Source: an uncultured Eubacteriales bacterium (GTDB lineage Bacteria; Bacillota; Clostridia; Oscillospirales; Acutalibacteraceae). From it: a stretch of 64,000 bases of DNA. The translations under genes and the position numbers were made by a program. Position 1 is the first letter of the stretch. Each line of letters opens with the position of its first letter. The stretch is from assembly GCA_934445035.1 (NCBI GenBank), contig CAKSDI010000006.1:1-64000 (forward strand), in the 5' to 3' direction. Below are positions 6,877-14,352 of the stretch, one piece after another. The notes under the pieces are model-generated. The model had not been told where the DNA came from. It worked only from the letters and a program-made list of their open reading frames with translations, and did not search any database.

Positions 6877-9327
6877 ATGAAATACAATTTTAACGGTTTT
6901 ACGGATAAAGCAAATCTGGCTCTTAATCAAGCTATAAATGCCGCGGAGCTTTTAGGCCACACCTATGTGGGAAGCGAGCATTTGCTTTTAGGACTTTTAA
7001 GATCCGGAGGAATAGCCGGAACAGTTTTAAACGACAGCGGAATAACTGAAGAAAAAATAGAAGAACTTATAATCACAAATATAGGAAGAGGAACGCCTAC
7101 AAGACTTTCCGTTGATTACTTCACGCCTCGCACCCGCCTTATTCTCGATGTAGCAAGAAGCGGCGCTGAAAATTTAGGAAAGCGCCTTATAGGAACAGAG
7201 CATATATTATTGGCTCTGCTCGGCGAAGAGGATAGCTTTGCAGTCAAATTCATTTCGGGCCTCGGCGTTGATATAACCAATCTTTGCACGAACGCCCTTA
7301 AAGCCGCTGATATAGATTTCGATAATTTTTCCCAAAAAAATGCTTTTACAAAAGAAAATGCCGAAGATAGTTCATCTTCTTCCAAAAACGGCGCTCTCGA
7401 TAAATACGGCAGAGATCTTACAAAAGCCGCAAAAGACGGAAAACTTGATCCTGTTATAGGAAGAGAGAAAGAAATTGAAAGAGTAATTCAGATACTCTGC
7501 AGAAGAACTAAAAATAATCCTTGCTTAATAGGCGAGCCGGGCGTAGGTAAAACTGCGATTGTTGAAGGTCTTGCCGAAAAAATAGTTGCAGGCGATGTTC
7601 CTGATATTTTGCAGAATAAAAGGGTTGTTTCTCTCGATCTTACCGGAATGGTAGCAGGTGCGAAATACAGAGGCGATTTTGAAGAAAGAATTAAAGCGGT
7701 TATCGACGAAGTATCTAAATCCGACGATGTAATTCTATTTATTGACGAGGTCCACACGCTTGTGGGCGCAGGCTCCGCTGAAGGGTCTACAGACGCCGCA
7801 AACATCTTAAAGCCTTCGCTTGCAAGAGGAGATTTCCAGCTTATCGGTGCGACAACGATAACAGAATATAGGAAGAACATCGAAAAAGACGCGGCTTTAG
7901 AGCGCAGATTTCAGCCTGTCACCGTCGGTGAGCCGTCTATAGAAGACGCAGTTTTAATTCTTAAAGGAATTAAAGCAATGTTTGAAAAGCACCATAAGGT
8001 AGAAATTACAGACGGCGCTATCGACGCCGCAGTCAAGCTTTCTTCAAGATATATAAACGACAGATATCTCCCCGATAAAGCGATAGATCTTATCGATGAG
8101 GCGGCCTCAAAAGTAAGGATTGAAAACAGCACGGCATCTCCTGAAATAAAGGAACTCAAAGCTAAGCTCGAAAAGCTTGATTCGGATAAGGAAGACGCTG
8201 TTTCAAAGCAAGATTTTGAGCTTGCCGCAAAAATAAGAGATGAATCGAAAAAAATCGAATCACAGATAGAGAGTATCCGCCATAAATCCGATAGTTCGGG
8301 AAAATACGGAACGGTTACCGAAGAAAATATCGCCGAGGTACTGTCAGCCTGGACAGGTGTGCCTGTTTCGCAAATGACGGAGGAAGAAAGCGAAAGGCTC
8401 TTAAATCTTGAAGCGGAGCTTCATAAGAGACTTATCGGTCAGGATCAGGCGGTCAGCGCCGTATCAAGAGCTATAAGAAGAGGAAGAGTCGGTCTTAAAG
8501 ACCCTAACAGACCTATAGGTTCCTTTATCTTTTTAGGTCCTACGGGCGTCGGCAAAACCGAGCTTTGCAAAGCTCTTGCAGAGGCAATGTTCGGCAGCGA
8601 GGGAATGATGATAAGGCTTGATATGTCAGAGTATATGGAAAAGCATACTGTTTCAAGACTTGTCGGCTCGCCTCCGGGATATGTAGGATATGACGAGGGC
8701 GGTCAGCTTACCGAAAAGGTAAGAAGACATCCTTATTCAGTGGTTTTGTTCGATGAGATCGAAAAAGCGCACCCCGATGTTTTCAATATGCTTCTGCAAA
8801 TCCTTGACGACGGTGTGCTTACAGATTCTCAGGGCCGAAAGGTCGATTTTAAAAACACTGTTATAATTATGACTTCGAATATCGGAGCAAGGCTTATTAC
8901 CGAGAAAAAATTAAGCCTCGGCTTTACAGAAAAAGAAGAAAATAAAACAGATAAGGATATAAAGCAAACCGTTCTTTCAGAGCTTAAAAATACTTTCCGC
9001 CCCGAATTTTTAAATAGGGTAGACGATATTATAGTATTTAATAAGCTTACAAAAGAAGAGATTTGCAAAATTGCCGAAAATATGCTTAATAATCTTTCAA
9101 TCAGGCTTAAAAATCTTAATATATCTGTAACATTCGACGAAGAAGTTATAAAAAAGGTCAGCGAAAAGGGATTTGATGAAATCTACGGCGCCAGACCTTT
9201 AAGAAGAACTATTCAAACTGATATCGAAGATGTTTTAAGCGAAAAAATTCTTGACGGAAGCATAAAAAACGGCGATAAGATAAAATGCGTTTTATCTGAA
9301 AACGGCGAACTTGATTTCGTTAAATAA
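6877..9327 (+). CDS. clpC: ATP-dependent Clp protease ATP-binding subunit ClpC
   Basis: An 816-residue AAA+ unfoldase. It has two N-terminal Clp repeats (residues 1-145, which bind McsB, MecA and phosphoarginine in Bacillus), a linker, the first AAA module with Walker A near residue 219 (GEPGVGKT) and Walker B (FIDEVH), a middle domain containing a UVR-like stretch (DFELAAKIRDESKK), and the second AAA module with Walker A near 554 (GPTGVGKT). The C-terminal D2-small domain is complete. A GGAGTTTTGACTT ribosome site precedes ATG 6877. It is the last gene of the CtsR operon, followed by a terminator. Confidence 0.97.
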   Translation: MKYNFNGFTDKANLALNQAINAAELLGHTYVGSEHLLLGLLRSGGIAGTVLNDSGITEEKIEELIITNIGRGTPTRLSVDYFTPRTRLILDVARSGAENLGKRLIGTEHILLALLGEEDSFAVKFISGLGVDITNLCTNALKAADIDFDNFSQKNAFTKENAEDSSSSSKNGALDKYGRDLTKAAKDGKLDPVIGREKEIERVIQILCRRTKNNPCLIGEPGVGKTAIVEGLAEKIVAGDVPDILQNKRVVSLDLTGMVAGAKYRGDFEERIKAVIDEVSKSDDVILFIDEVHTLVGAGSAEGSTDAANILKPSLARGDFQLIGATTITEYRKNIEKDAALERRFQPVTVGEPSIEDAVLILKGIKAMFEKHHKVEITDGAIDAAVKLSSRYINDRYLPDKAIDLIDEAASKVRIENSTASPEIKELKAKLEKLDSDKEDAVSKQDFELAAKIRDESKKIESQIESIRHKSDSSGKYGTVTEENIAEVLSAWTGVPVSQMTEEESERLLNLEAELHKRLIGQDQAVSAVSRAIRRGRVGLKDPNRPIGSFIFLGPTGVGKTELCKALAEAMFGSEGMMIRLDMSEYMEKHTVSRLVGSPPGYVGYDEGGQLTEKVRRHPYSVVLFDEIEKAHPDVFNMLLQILDDGVLTDSQGRKVDFKNTVIIMTSNIGARLITEKKLSLGFTEKEENKTDKDIKQTVLSELKNTFRPEFLNRVDDIIVFNKLTKEEICKIAENMLNNLSIRLKNLNISVTFDEEVIKKVSEKGFDEIYGARPLRRTIQTDIEDVLSEKILDGSIKNGDKIKCVLSENGELDFVK

Positions 9328-9332
9328 AATTA

Positions 9333-9364
9333 AAAGATACCTGATAAAATCAGGTATCTTTTTT
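9333..9364 (+). terminator. Terminator after clpC
   Basis: A 12-bp stem (9333-9344 with 9350-9361), 5-nt loop, T-run overlapping the stem end. Confidence 0.9.
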
Positions 9365-9365
9365 G

Positions 9366-9394
9366 TTGACTTATATCCCTGATGTTGTTATAAT
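9366..9394 (+). promoter_or_regulatory. Sigma-A promoter for the alpha-galactosidase gene
   Basis: TTGACT (9366-9371) and TATAAT (9389-9394) are 17 nt apart, with a TGN extension at 9386-9388. Confidence 0.75.
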
Positions 9395-9416
9395 TTTAAA
9401 AACGGGGTGGTCATAA

Positions 9417-11588
9417 ATGTCAATTAAATTTAATGAAGAAACAAAAATATTTTATTTAAACGGAAAAAATATCACTTATTCCTTTTTTGTAAATGAAGAT
9501 AAATTTTTAGAGCATCTTTATTTCGGAGAAAAAATCGGATTTGACGATATAAGGTTTACTCGCTCAATGGGAAGAAACTCCTGCGAGTCAAAACCTTCTG
9601 AAAATAAATATTTTACTAATTTATTAAAGCCCGAAATTTCATTTTTCGGCTTCGGCGATTATAAAGAGCCGACCGTGTTAGTTAAAAATAAATCTGGCGA
9701 CAGGTTTTCAAATCTTTTATACACAGGTTATGATATTCTTGAAAATAAGCCTAAAATCAGCGGTATGCCGTCGCTTAGAGGAAAAGATACACTTATCGTT
9801 CATTTAAAAGATAAAGTTACCGATTTTGCGGCAGATATTTATTATTCGGTTTATGATGATCTTGATATAATTTCAAAAAGAATAGTTTATATCAATAATT
9901 CCGAAAACCCTGTTGTTTTAGAGAGAGCTTATTCTTTTGCGCAGAGTTTGCCCGCAGGAAATTATGATTTAATTTCTCTTTACGGCGGCTGGGCAAGCGA
10001 AAGACATATCGACCGCGTAGCACTACACCACGGCGTTTCTTCGGTAGACTCGAAAAGAACTTCGTCTTCTGCAACCTTAAATCCTTTTATTGCCGTTGCG
10101 GAAAGCGACGCTACGGAAAACTTCGGTAATGTTTACGGTTTCAGTTTGGTCTATTCGTCTTCCTATGTTTTAAAAGCTGAAAAATCTGCTTGCGGTGAAC
10201 TTCTTATCACAGGCGGAATTAACGACTTTGATTTTTCATGGAAATTGGAAAGCAAAGAAGCTTTTGAAACTCCCGAATCAGTTATTGCCTTTTCGGGCGA
10301 GGGTATAGGCGGAATGAGCCGAGCTTTTCATGACGCTTACCGCGGATATCTTATAAATAAAAATTTCGTTTCAAAATCAAGACCGATTGTTATAAACAAC
10401 TGGGAAGCCACCTACTTTGATTTTGACAACGAAAAGCTTATGAAAATAATTGACGCCGCGGATAACACGGGAATTGATACATTTGTTTTAGACGACGGCT
10501 GGTTCGGAAAAAGAGAAGCGGCAAATTCAAGCCTCGGCGACTGGATAGTTAATACCGATAAATTAAAAGGCGGACTTAAAACCGTTATCGATTATGCCCA
10601 CAAAAAAGGTATGAAATTCGGGCTTTGGTTTGAACCCGAAATGGTAAGTCCTGATTCTGACCTTTACAGGGCGCATCCCGACTACGCGGTAAGCGTGCCC
10701 GGAAGAGATCCGGTTTTAGGCAGAGAGCAACTTGTTCTTGATCTTACAAAAAAAGAAGTAAGAGATTATATAGTTGAGTCTGTCAATTCAATTTTAAGAA
10801 ATAACGGAATAGATTATGTTAAATGGGATTTTAACAGAAATATAACCGAATCTTATTCTATTGACAGAGAAAGTGAAAGGCAAAGCGAATTTGCGCATAG
10901 ATATGCTCTCGGTCTTTATGATATTTGCGAAAGAATCATAAATGCGAATGAAAACATATTTTTCGAAGGCTGTTCCGCAGGAGGATCGAGATTTGATCCA
11001 GCAATGCTTTATTATTTCCCGCAGATCTGGACTTCCGACGACTCCGACGCAGAGGAAAGAACTTTTATACAATACGGAACATCTTTAGTTTATCCTATTT
11101 CTTCGATAAGCTGCCATGTAAGCGCCGTTCCAAATCATCAGGCGCTAAGGACCACGGAATTTAAAACAAGAACAGATATAGCACAGCTCGGCGCTACGGG
11201 ATATGAGTTAGACCTTTCAAAATTATCCGAAAATGAGCTTTCGGAAATAAAGAAAAATACGGAAGATTACAGAAGTTACGAGGATATCATTTTAAACGGC
11301 GACTTATACAGGCTCGACGATCCTAATACTTCCGAATTTTTCAGCGAAATGATGGTGTCAAAAGATAAAAGCAGCGCTGTACTTACTGCTTACAGAAGAT
11401 TGCTTAGACCTAACGCGGAAGTTAAAAGAATTAAAATGCGGGGACTGGATAAAGATAAAAAATATTATGTTGCAGAGCTTGGCGGCACATTTTCCGGATC
11501 AACTCTTATGAATGTGGGAATTCAGCTTAAAGACAGATTCCCGAGATACGATTTTTCATCTTTCAAATTCCATATTAATGCCGTTTAA
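9417..11588 (+). CDS. Alpha-galactosidase, glycoside hydrolase family 36
   Basis: A 723-residue protein of normal length for clostridial and bacillar GH36 enzymes, which release terminal alpha-galactose from raffinose-type sugars. A beta-sandwich N-terminal domain (residues 1-330) is followed by a TIM barrel. The nucleophile Asp lies in YVKWDFNRNIT and the acid/base Asp in WTSDDSDAEER; FEGCSAGGSRFDPAML and LGDWIVNTDKL are also family motifs. No signal peptide, so it acts in the cytosol on imported sugar. It stands alone with its own promoter and terminator; no sugar transporter is beside it. Substrate is inferred from family. Confidence 0.93.
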   Translation: MSIKFNEETKIFYLNGKNITYSFFVNEDKFLEHLYFGEKIGFDDIRFTRSMGRNSCESKPSENKYFTNLLKPEISFFGFGDYKEPTVLVKNKSGDRFSNLLYTGYDILENKPKISGMPSLRGKDTLIVHLKDKVTDFAADIYYSVYDDLDIISKRIVYINNSENPVVLERAYSFAQSLPAGNYDLISLYGGWASERHIDRVALHHGVSSVDSKRTSSSATLNPFIAVAESDATENFGNVYGFSLVYSSSYVLKAEKSACGELLITGGINDFDFSWKLESKEAFETPESVIAFSGEGIGGMSRAFHDAYRGYLINKNFVSKSRPIVINNWEATYFDFDNEKLMKIIDAADNTGIDTFVLDDGWFGKREAANSSLGDWIVNTDKLKGGLKTVIDYAHKKGMKFGLWFEPEMVSPDSDLYRAHPDYAVSVPGRDPVLGREQLVLDLTKKEVRDYIVESVNSILRNNGIDYVKWDFNRNITESYSIDRESERQSEFAHRYALGLYDICERIINANENIFFEGCSAGGSRFDPAMLYYFPQIWTSDDSDAEERTFIQYGTSLVYPISSISCHVSAVPNHQALRTTEFKTRTDIAQLGATGYELDLSKLSENELSEIKKNTEDYRSYEDIILNGDLYRLDDPNTSEFFSEMMVSKDKSSAVLTAYRRLLRPNAEVKRIKMRGLDKDKKYYVAELGGTFSGSTLMNVGIQLKDRFPRYDFSSFKFHINAV

Positions 11589-11594
11589 TAATCA

Positions 11595-11624
11595 AAAATC
11601 CTACCGCTTTTGCGGTAGGATTTT
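11595..11624. terminator. Bidirectional terminator between convergent genes
   Basis: A perfect 12-bp stem with a TTTT loop, A-rich on the left and T-rich on the right, so it can end both the galactosidase and the minus-strand lipoprotein transcript. Confidence 0.85.
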
Positions 11625-11645
11625 CATTTGTAATTAAAATAATAA

Positions 11646-12230
11646 TTATTTTTTACTCCATTTAACACTTGTTTTATTATTAAAACTTGTTATAAAATCA
11701 TTTATATCGTTCAGACTGCATTCTTTGCCGTTGATACGGTAAGTTTGCGAAGAGTCATCTCGGTAAGCTTCTTCGATAATTTTATAAGTGTTTTTATCAA
11801 ATTTTAATACGGCATACGAATTAATTTCGGCGCCGCTGCTTTGAATAAAGCTGCCGTCCTGCTTTAGATCGATCAAAGCCCGTTCTACAAATTCAAAAGA
11901 GTAAATTACTCCGTTATATTCGCGGAATACGAGATATAGTCCGAAATCCGGCGAAGCATATAACACAAGCTCGTTTGTACCGTCGTTATCCAAATCGATT
12001 ATTGCGTACTTTTCAGGCGTAATTTGCAGATCGGGATATTTTTCGGAGCGGTAATTTTTTAAATATACTGACTTTCCGCTTTCATCGGTAAAAGAAATTT
12101 TATTATTAAGAATGTCGGTCAATTCATATTTTGCGGTATTACTTTCTTTTACAGTACCCGTATTTTTTCCGCAGGCGCAAACTGAAAGCATAGTTATAAT
12201 CAAAATCAGAAATAAAGCTGTTTTTTTCAT
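11646..12230 (-). CDS. Putative lipoprotein, unknown function
   Basis: A 194-residue protein with a lipoprotein signal peptide: Met-Lys-Lys, a hydrophobic core of about 12 residues and a lipobox-like V-C-A-C about residue 20. The mature part has an Asp-rich turn (DLDNDGTNEL) like the calcium-binding repeats seen in VCBS/FG-GAP-type surface proteins, but only one copy. ATG 12230 is chosen over a TTG two codons upstream; GGAG sits 8 nt before it. Likely anchored outside the membrane. It is monocistronic. Not recognised as a named family. Confidence 0.65.
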   Translation of the reverse strand: MKKTALFLILIITMLSVCACGKNTGTVKESNTAKYELTDILNNKISFTDESGKSVYLKNYRSEKYPDLQITPEKYAIIDLDNDGTNELVLYASPDFGLYLVFREYNGVIYSFEFVERALIDLKQDGSFIQSSGAEINSYAVLKFDKNTYKIIEEAYRDDSSQTYRINGKECSLNDINDFITSFNNKTSVKWSKK

Positions 12231-12345
12231 ATGCAAAACTCCTCAAAACTTTGTATTTTAATTATATGCTATCAAATAAAATTTTTAAAGTTACAAAACA
12301 ATTACAGTTTTACAACAAATAAGTAAAGTTTTAAGGATAAATTTA

Positions 12346-12377
12346 AAAAATCCTATCACATTTGTGATAGGATTTTT
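12346..12377 (-). terminator. Terminator for the toxin/immunity pair
   Basis: A near-perfect 14-15 bp stem with a short loop; on the minus strand it ends in a run of T. It lies just after the 86-residue gene. The plus side is also T-rich. Confidence 0.75.
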
Positions 12378-12410
12378 GCTGTGGCTTGTGGGTGCAATTA
12401 AGATACCTAC

Positions 12411-12671
12411 TTATTTTTGGCTGTTTTCAAAAGCTTTTTTTATTTCTTCGTTCGGCACCGAATTAAATCCGTTAGGCAGGAGTTTTAAATCTTCTTCTTT
12501 TATCGGGATTTCTGCAATATCGGCATTTTCGCCGTAACTTGGAAAATTGACAAGCCAACAGCCGTCAATTTTTCTTTCGTCCCAAATTACACCTTGCATA
12601 CCTTTGTGAACGCCTTCTTTTGCATATTTTTCTTTTTCAGTAACTAATTCTATCATATCTAAATAGTTCAT
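12411..12671 (-). CDS. Small acidic protein, possible immunity partner
   Basis: An 86-residue protein with no signal or membrane segment. It reads like the small beta-barrel, SH3-like proteins annotated as DUF4926 or as immunity proteins (GVHKGMQGVIWDE then a Trp-Leu-Val-Asn-Phe strand and an acidic tail). It starts one base after the stop of the upstream gene, and its GGAGG lies inside that gene, 8 nt from ATG 12671, so the two are translationally coupled. The arrangement, effector first and small acidic partner second, suggests an immunity or antitoxin role. That role is inference. Confidence 0.6.
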   Translation of the reverse strand: MNYLDMIELVTEKEKYAKEGVHKGMQGVIWDERKIDGCWLVNFPSYGENADIAEIPIKEEDLKLLPNGFNSVPNEEIKKAFENSQK

Positions 12672-12672
12672 T

Positions 12673-13230
12673 CTATTTACCTCCGTATGGTGTATTTAAT
12701 TTTATTTTGCCGTTTTGTTGTACCATCCATCCTGTGATGTACGAAACCATTTCGCCTGTATCCTTTCTGGGAATACTGATTCTTATGCTGATTCTTTGTC
12801 CGTATTTATCAAGTTTTCCCAAATCAAAGTCTCCGTTAACATATTTCTCAAGTGCTTGTTTTTCACATTCCGCTTGCAAATATTTTGAATCCGTAATGTC
12901 AAAGCCCCAGCTTTTAAACATTTTGTCTTTTCCGTGCTTTTTAACATATTCGGGATTAAATAGAAAAGGATCATATTTACTGTAATCACTGACCGCTTTT
13001 GCATTTTTTAAAACGGTATTATAAGATATGGAATTTAAAAGGCAATGGCAATAAGGGTGATGCGGATGCTTTGGTGCTTTTTCTTTCAAAAAATAACAAC
13101 CGTCAAGTTTTAAACATTCAGGGCAATGATTTTCGCTTAAGTTTCTGTGAATCCATTTAACCCACTCCGGTTCTTTTGGCTCTTTTGTACCCCAAACTCC
13201 CGATTTAAATAATTCATCTATGTAAATCAA
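12673..13230 (-). CDS. MuF/DUF6883-like candidate toxin
   Basis: A 185-residue protein. The N-terminal third holds a Cys/His cluster (CPECLKLDGCYF ... HPHHPYCHC) like the zinc-ribbon end of phage Mu F / SPP1 gp7 head proteins. The C-terminal part (YDPFLFNPEY, DKMFKSWGF, GKLDKYGQRISIRI, a late Trp, and a Leu-Asn-Thr-Pro-Tyr end) matches my recollection of DUF6883, a domain found at the tips of polymorphic toxins. The start is TTG 13230 with AGGTGA 5-6 nt before. No phage genes are nearby, so it looks like an orphan effector or a phage remnant. The toxin role is inference. Confidence 0.55.
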   Translation of the reverse strand: MIYIDELFKSGVWGTKEPKEPEWVKWIHRNLSENHCPECLKLDGCYFLKEKAPKHPHHPYCHCLLNSISYNTVLKNAKAVSDYSKYDPFLFNPEYVKKHGKDKMFKSWGFDITDSKYLQAECEKQALEKYVNGDFDLGKLDKYGQRISIRISIPRKDTGEMVSYITGWMVQQNGKIKLNTPYGGK

Positions 13231-13322
13231 TTATATCACCTGTCTTTCGTTCAGGCAATATAATTATAACTGTTTCAAATACGACATTTTTAAAAGTTTG
13301 TTTTAATGAAATTGAATAATAC

Positions 13323-13366
13323 AACCGAAAAAGCCATTCGATTTACATCAAGCGACTTTTTCGGTT
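13323..13366. repeat. 11-bp inverted repeat in a gene-free spacer
   Basis: 13323-13333 and 13356-13366 are perfect complements with a 22-nt loop. No T-run follows, so it is not a standard terminator. It forms the left edge of the structured spacer between the toxin gene and tRNA-Arg. Confidence 0.6.
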
Positions 13367-13492
13367 GGCGCGCCTGAAGGGATTTTATCCCGGCACTGCC
13401 GTGCCTATCGCCTCGCTGACGCTCGTTGCCGCAGCTAAAAAACAGTCCGCCGGACTGTTTTTTTACGCCTTGTTCGAATCCCGCCGAAGTTT
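13367..13492. other. Structured spacer with tRNA-like fragments
   Basis: No reading frame is convincing here. Its left edge (GGCGCGCCTGAAGGGA) resembles the reversed 3' end of the neighbouring tRNA-Arg. Its right edge holds GTTCGAATCCC, a tRNA T-loop and half stem on the plus strand, without the matching 5' half. Between them is a more GC-rich stretch and a perfect palindrome. It looks like a decayed or mobile tRNA-associated repeat; this is inference. Confidence 0.4.
13437..13463. terminator. Perfect palindromic terminator
   Basis: A 12-bp perfect stem (13437-13448 with 13452-13463), GCC loop, six A on one side and six or more T on the other. It could work in both directions. Confidence 0.75.
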
Positions 13493-13501
13493 GCTCTGTT
13501 A

Positions 13502-13535
13502 ATAAAAAAACAGCAAACCGTTAAGGTCTGCTGTT
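13502..13535 (-). terminator. Terminator of tRNA-Arg
   Basis: An 11-bp stem with one mismatch (13509-13519 with 13525-13535). On the minus strand it is followed by seven T. It lies 6 nt after the tRNA 3' end. Confidence 0.75.
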
Positions 13536-13541
13536 CAATGG

Positions 13542-13615
13542 CGCGCTGAAAGGGACTCGAACCCCCGACCCTCTGCTTAGAAGGCAGATGCTCTATCCAG
13601 CTGAGCTATCAGCGC
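13542..13615 (-). tRNA. tRNA-Arg (anticodon TCT)
   Basis: The minus strand folds as a full cloverleaf: acceptor GCGCTGA/TCAGCGC, D-arm AGCTCAGCTGGATAGAGC, anticodon loop CTTCTAA, T-arm with GGTTCGAGTCC. The anticodon TCT reads AGA codons. CCA is not encoded. Confidence 0.97.
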
Positions 13616-13639
13616 AAATTGCTTTTCGCAACGAATGTA

Positions 13640-13668
13640 ATTATAACATAGGTTATTAAAATAATCAA
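13640..13668 (-). promoter_or_regulatory. Promoter for tRNA-Arg
   Basis: On the minus strand TTGATT (13668-13663) and TATAAT (13645-13640) are 17 nt apart and 25-30 nt upstream of the tRNA. Confidence 0.7.
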
Positions 13669-13673
13669 GCAAT

Positions 13674-14351
13674 TTATTTCAATTTTCTGAAATTTTTTAC
13701 ATATGCTGTATTTTCTTTTACAAAAAACAAAAAGTCATAATCTTCTATCCTCAAAGAATAGTTTCTTTCGTCGTTTTGATAAGCGGGGCGGGGATCGTCG
13801 CTTATACATTCCTTTAAAAGTTCTTTAATTTCAACGGGGATCTTTTCCGATATTTCGCTTGAAATCACCACATTCAATTTATGGTCTTTTTCATCGTCTG
13901 AAAATCCGCCTACAGCGTTAAAAACCGCGTCTGCATAGGGAATATAAGGTTTGATATCATATATCGGCGAGCCGTCTAATATATCGATTCCTTTTACATA
14001 AACCGCAACTGCGTTTTTTTCTTTTTCTATTTTTATAAGCTGTGCAACTGTAAGCCCCAAAGAGTTCGGTCTGAAAGGAGAGCGCGTGGCAAAAACGCCC
14101 ATTCTTTTATTACCGCCCAGCCTCGGCGGTCTTACAGTCGGCGAATAGTTATCCTTATGCGCCTTATTAAAATCAAATATAATCCAGATATGCGAGAATT
14201 TTTCAAGTCCGCAAAAAGCATTGATATCGGAAAACTCAGGGTAAAAAAGAATTTTACCCTGAGCAGACTTTGCTCTTCCGCTTTGCCGCGGAATGCCGAA
14301 TTTCTCTTTAAACGGGGTAAAAATCTCCCCGATAGGTTTTATTTCCGCCAT
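13674..14351 (-). CDS. trmO: tRNA (N6-threonylcarbamoyladenosine37-N6)-methyltransferase TrmO
   Basis: A 225-residue protein of the TsaA/TrmO family, which adds a methyl group from S-adenosylmethionine to t6A37 of tRNA-Thr. The all-beta N-terminal domain has the family motifs PRQSG, FSHIWIIFDF, RPPRLGGNKRMGVFATRSPFRPNSLGL and the DILDGSPIYDIKPYIPYAD stretch. A C-terminal part (residues 160-225) contains DPRPAY, also typical. The start lies one base after the ATPase stop, with a weak ribosome site, so coupling is likely. Confidence 0.93.
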   Translation of the reverse strand: MAEIKPIGEIFTPFKEKFGIPRQSGRAKSAQGKILFYPEFSDINAFCGLEKFSHIWIIFDFNKAHKDNYSPTVRPPRLGGNKRMGVFATRSPFRPNSLGLTVAQLIKIEKEKNAVAVYVKGIDILDGSPIYDIKPYIPYADAVFNAVGGFSDDEKDHKLNVVISSEISEKIPVEIKELLKECISDDPRPAYQNDERNYSLRIEDYDFLFFVKENTAYVKNFRKLK

Positions 14352-14352
14352 A

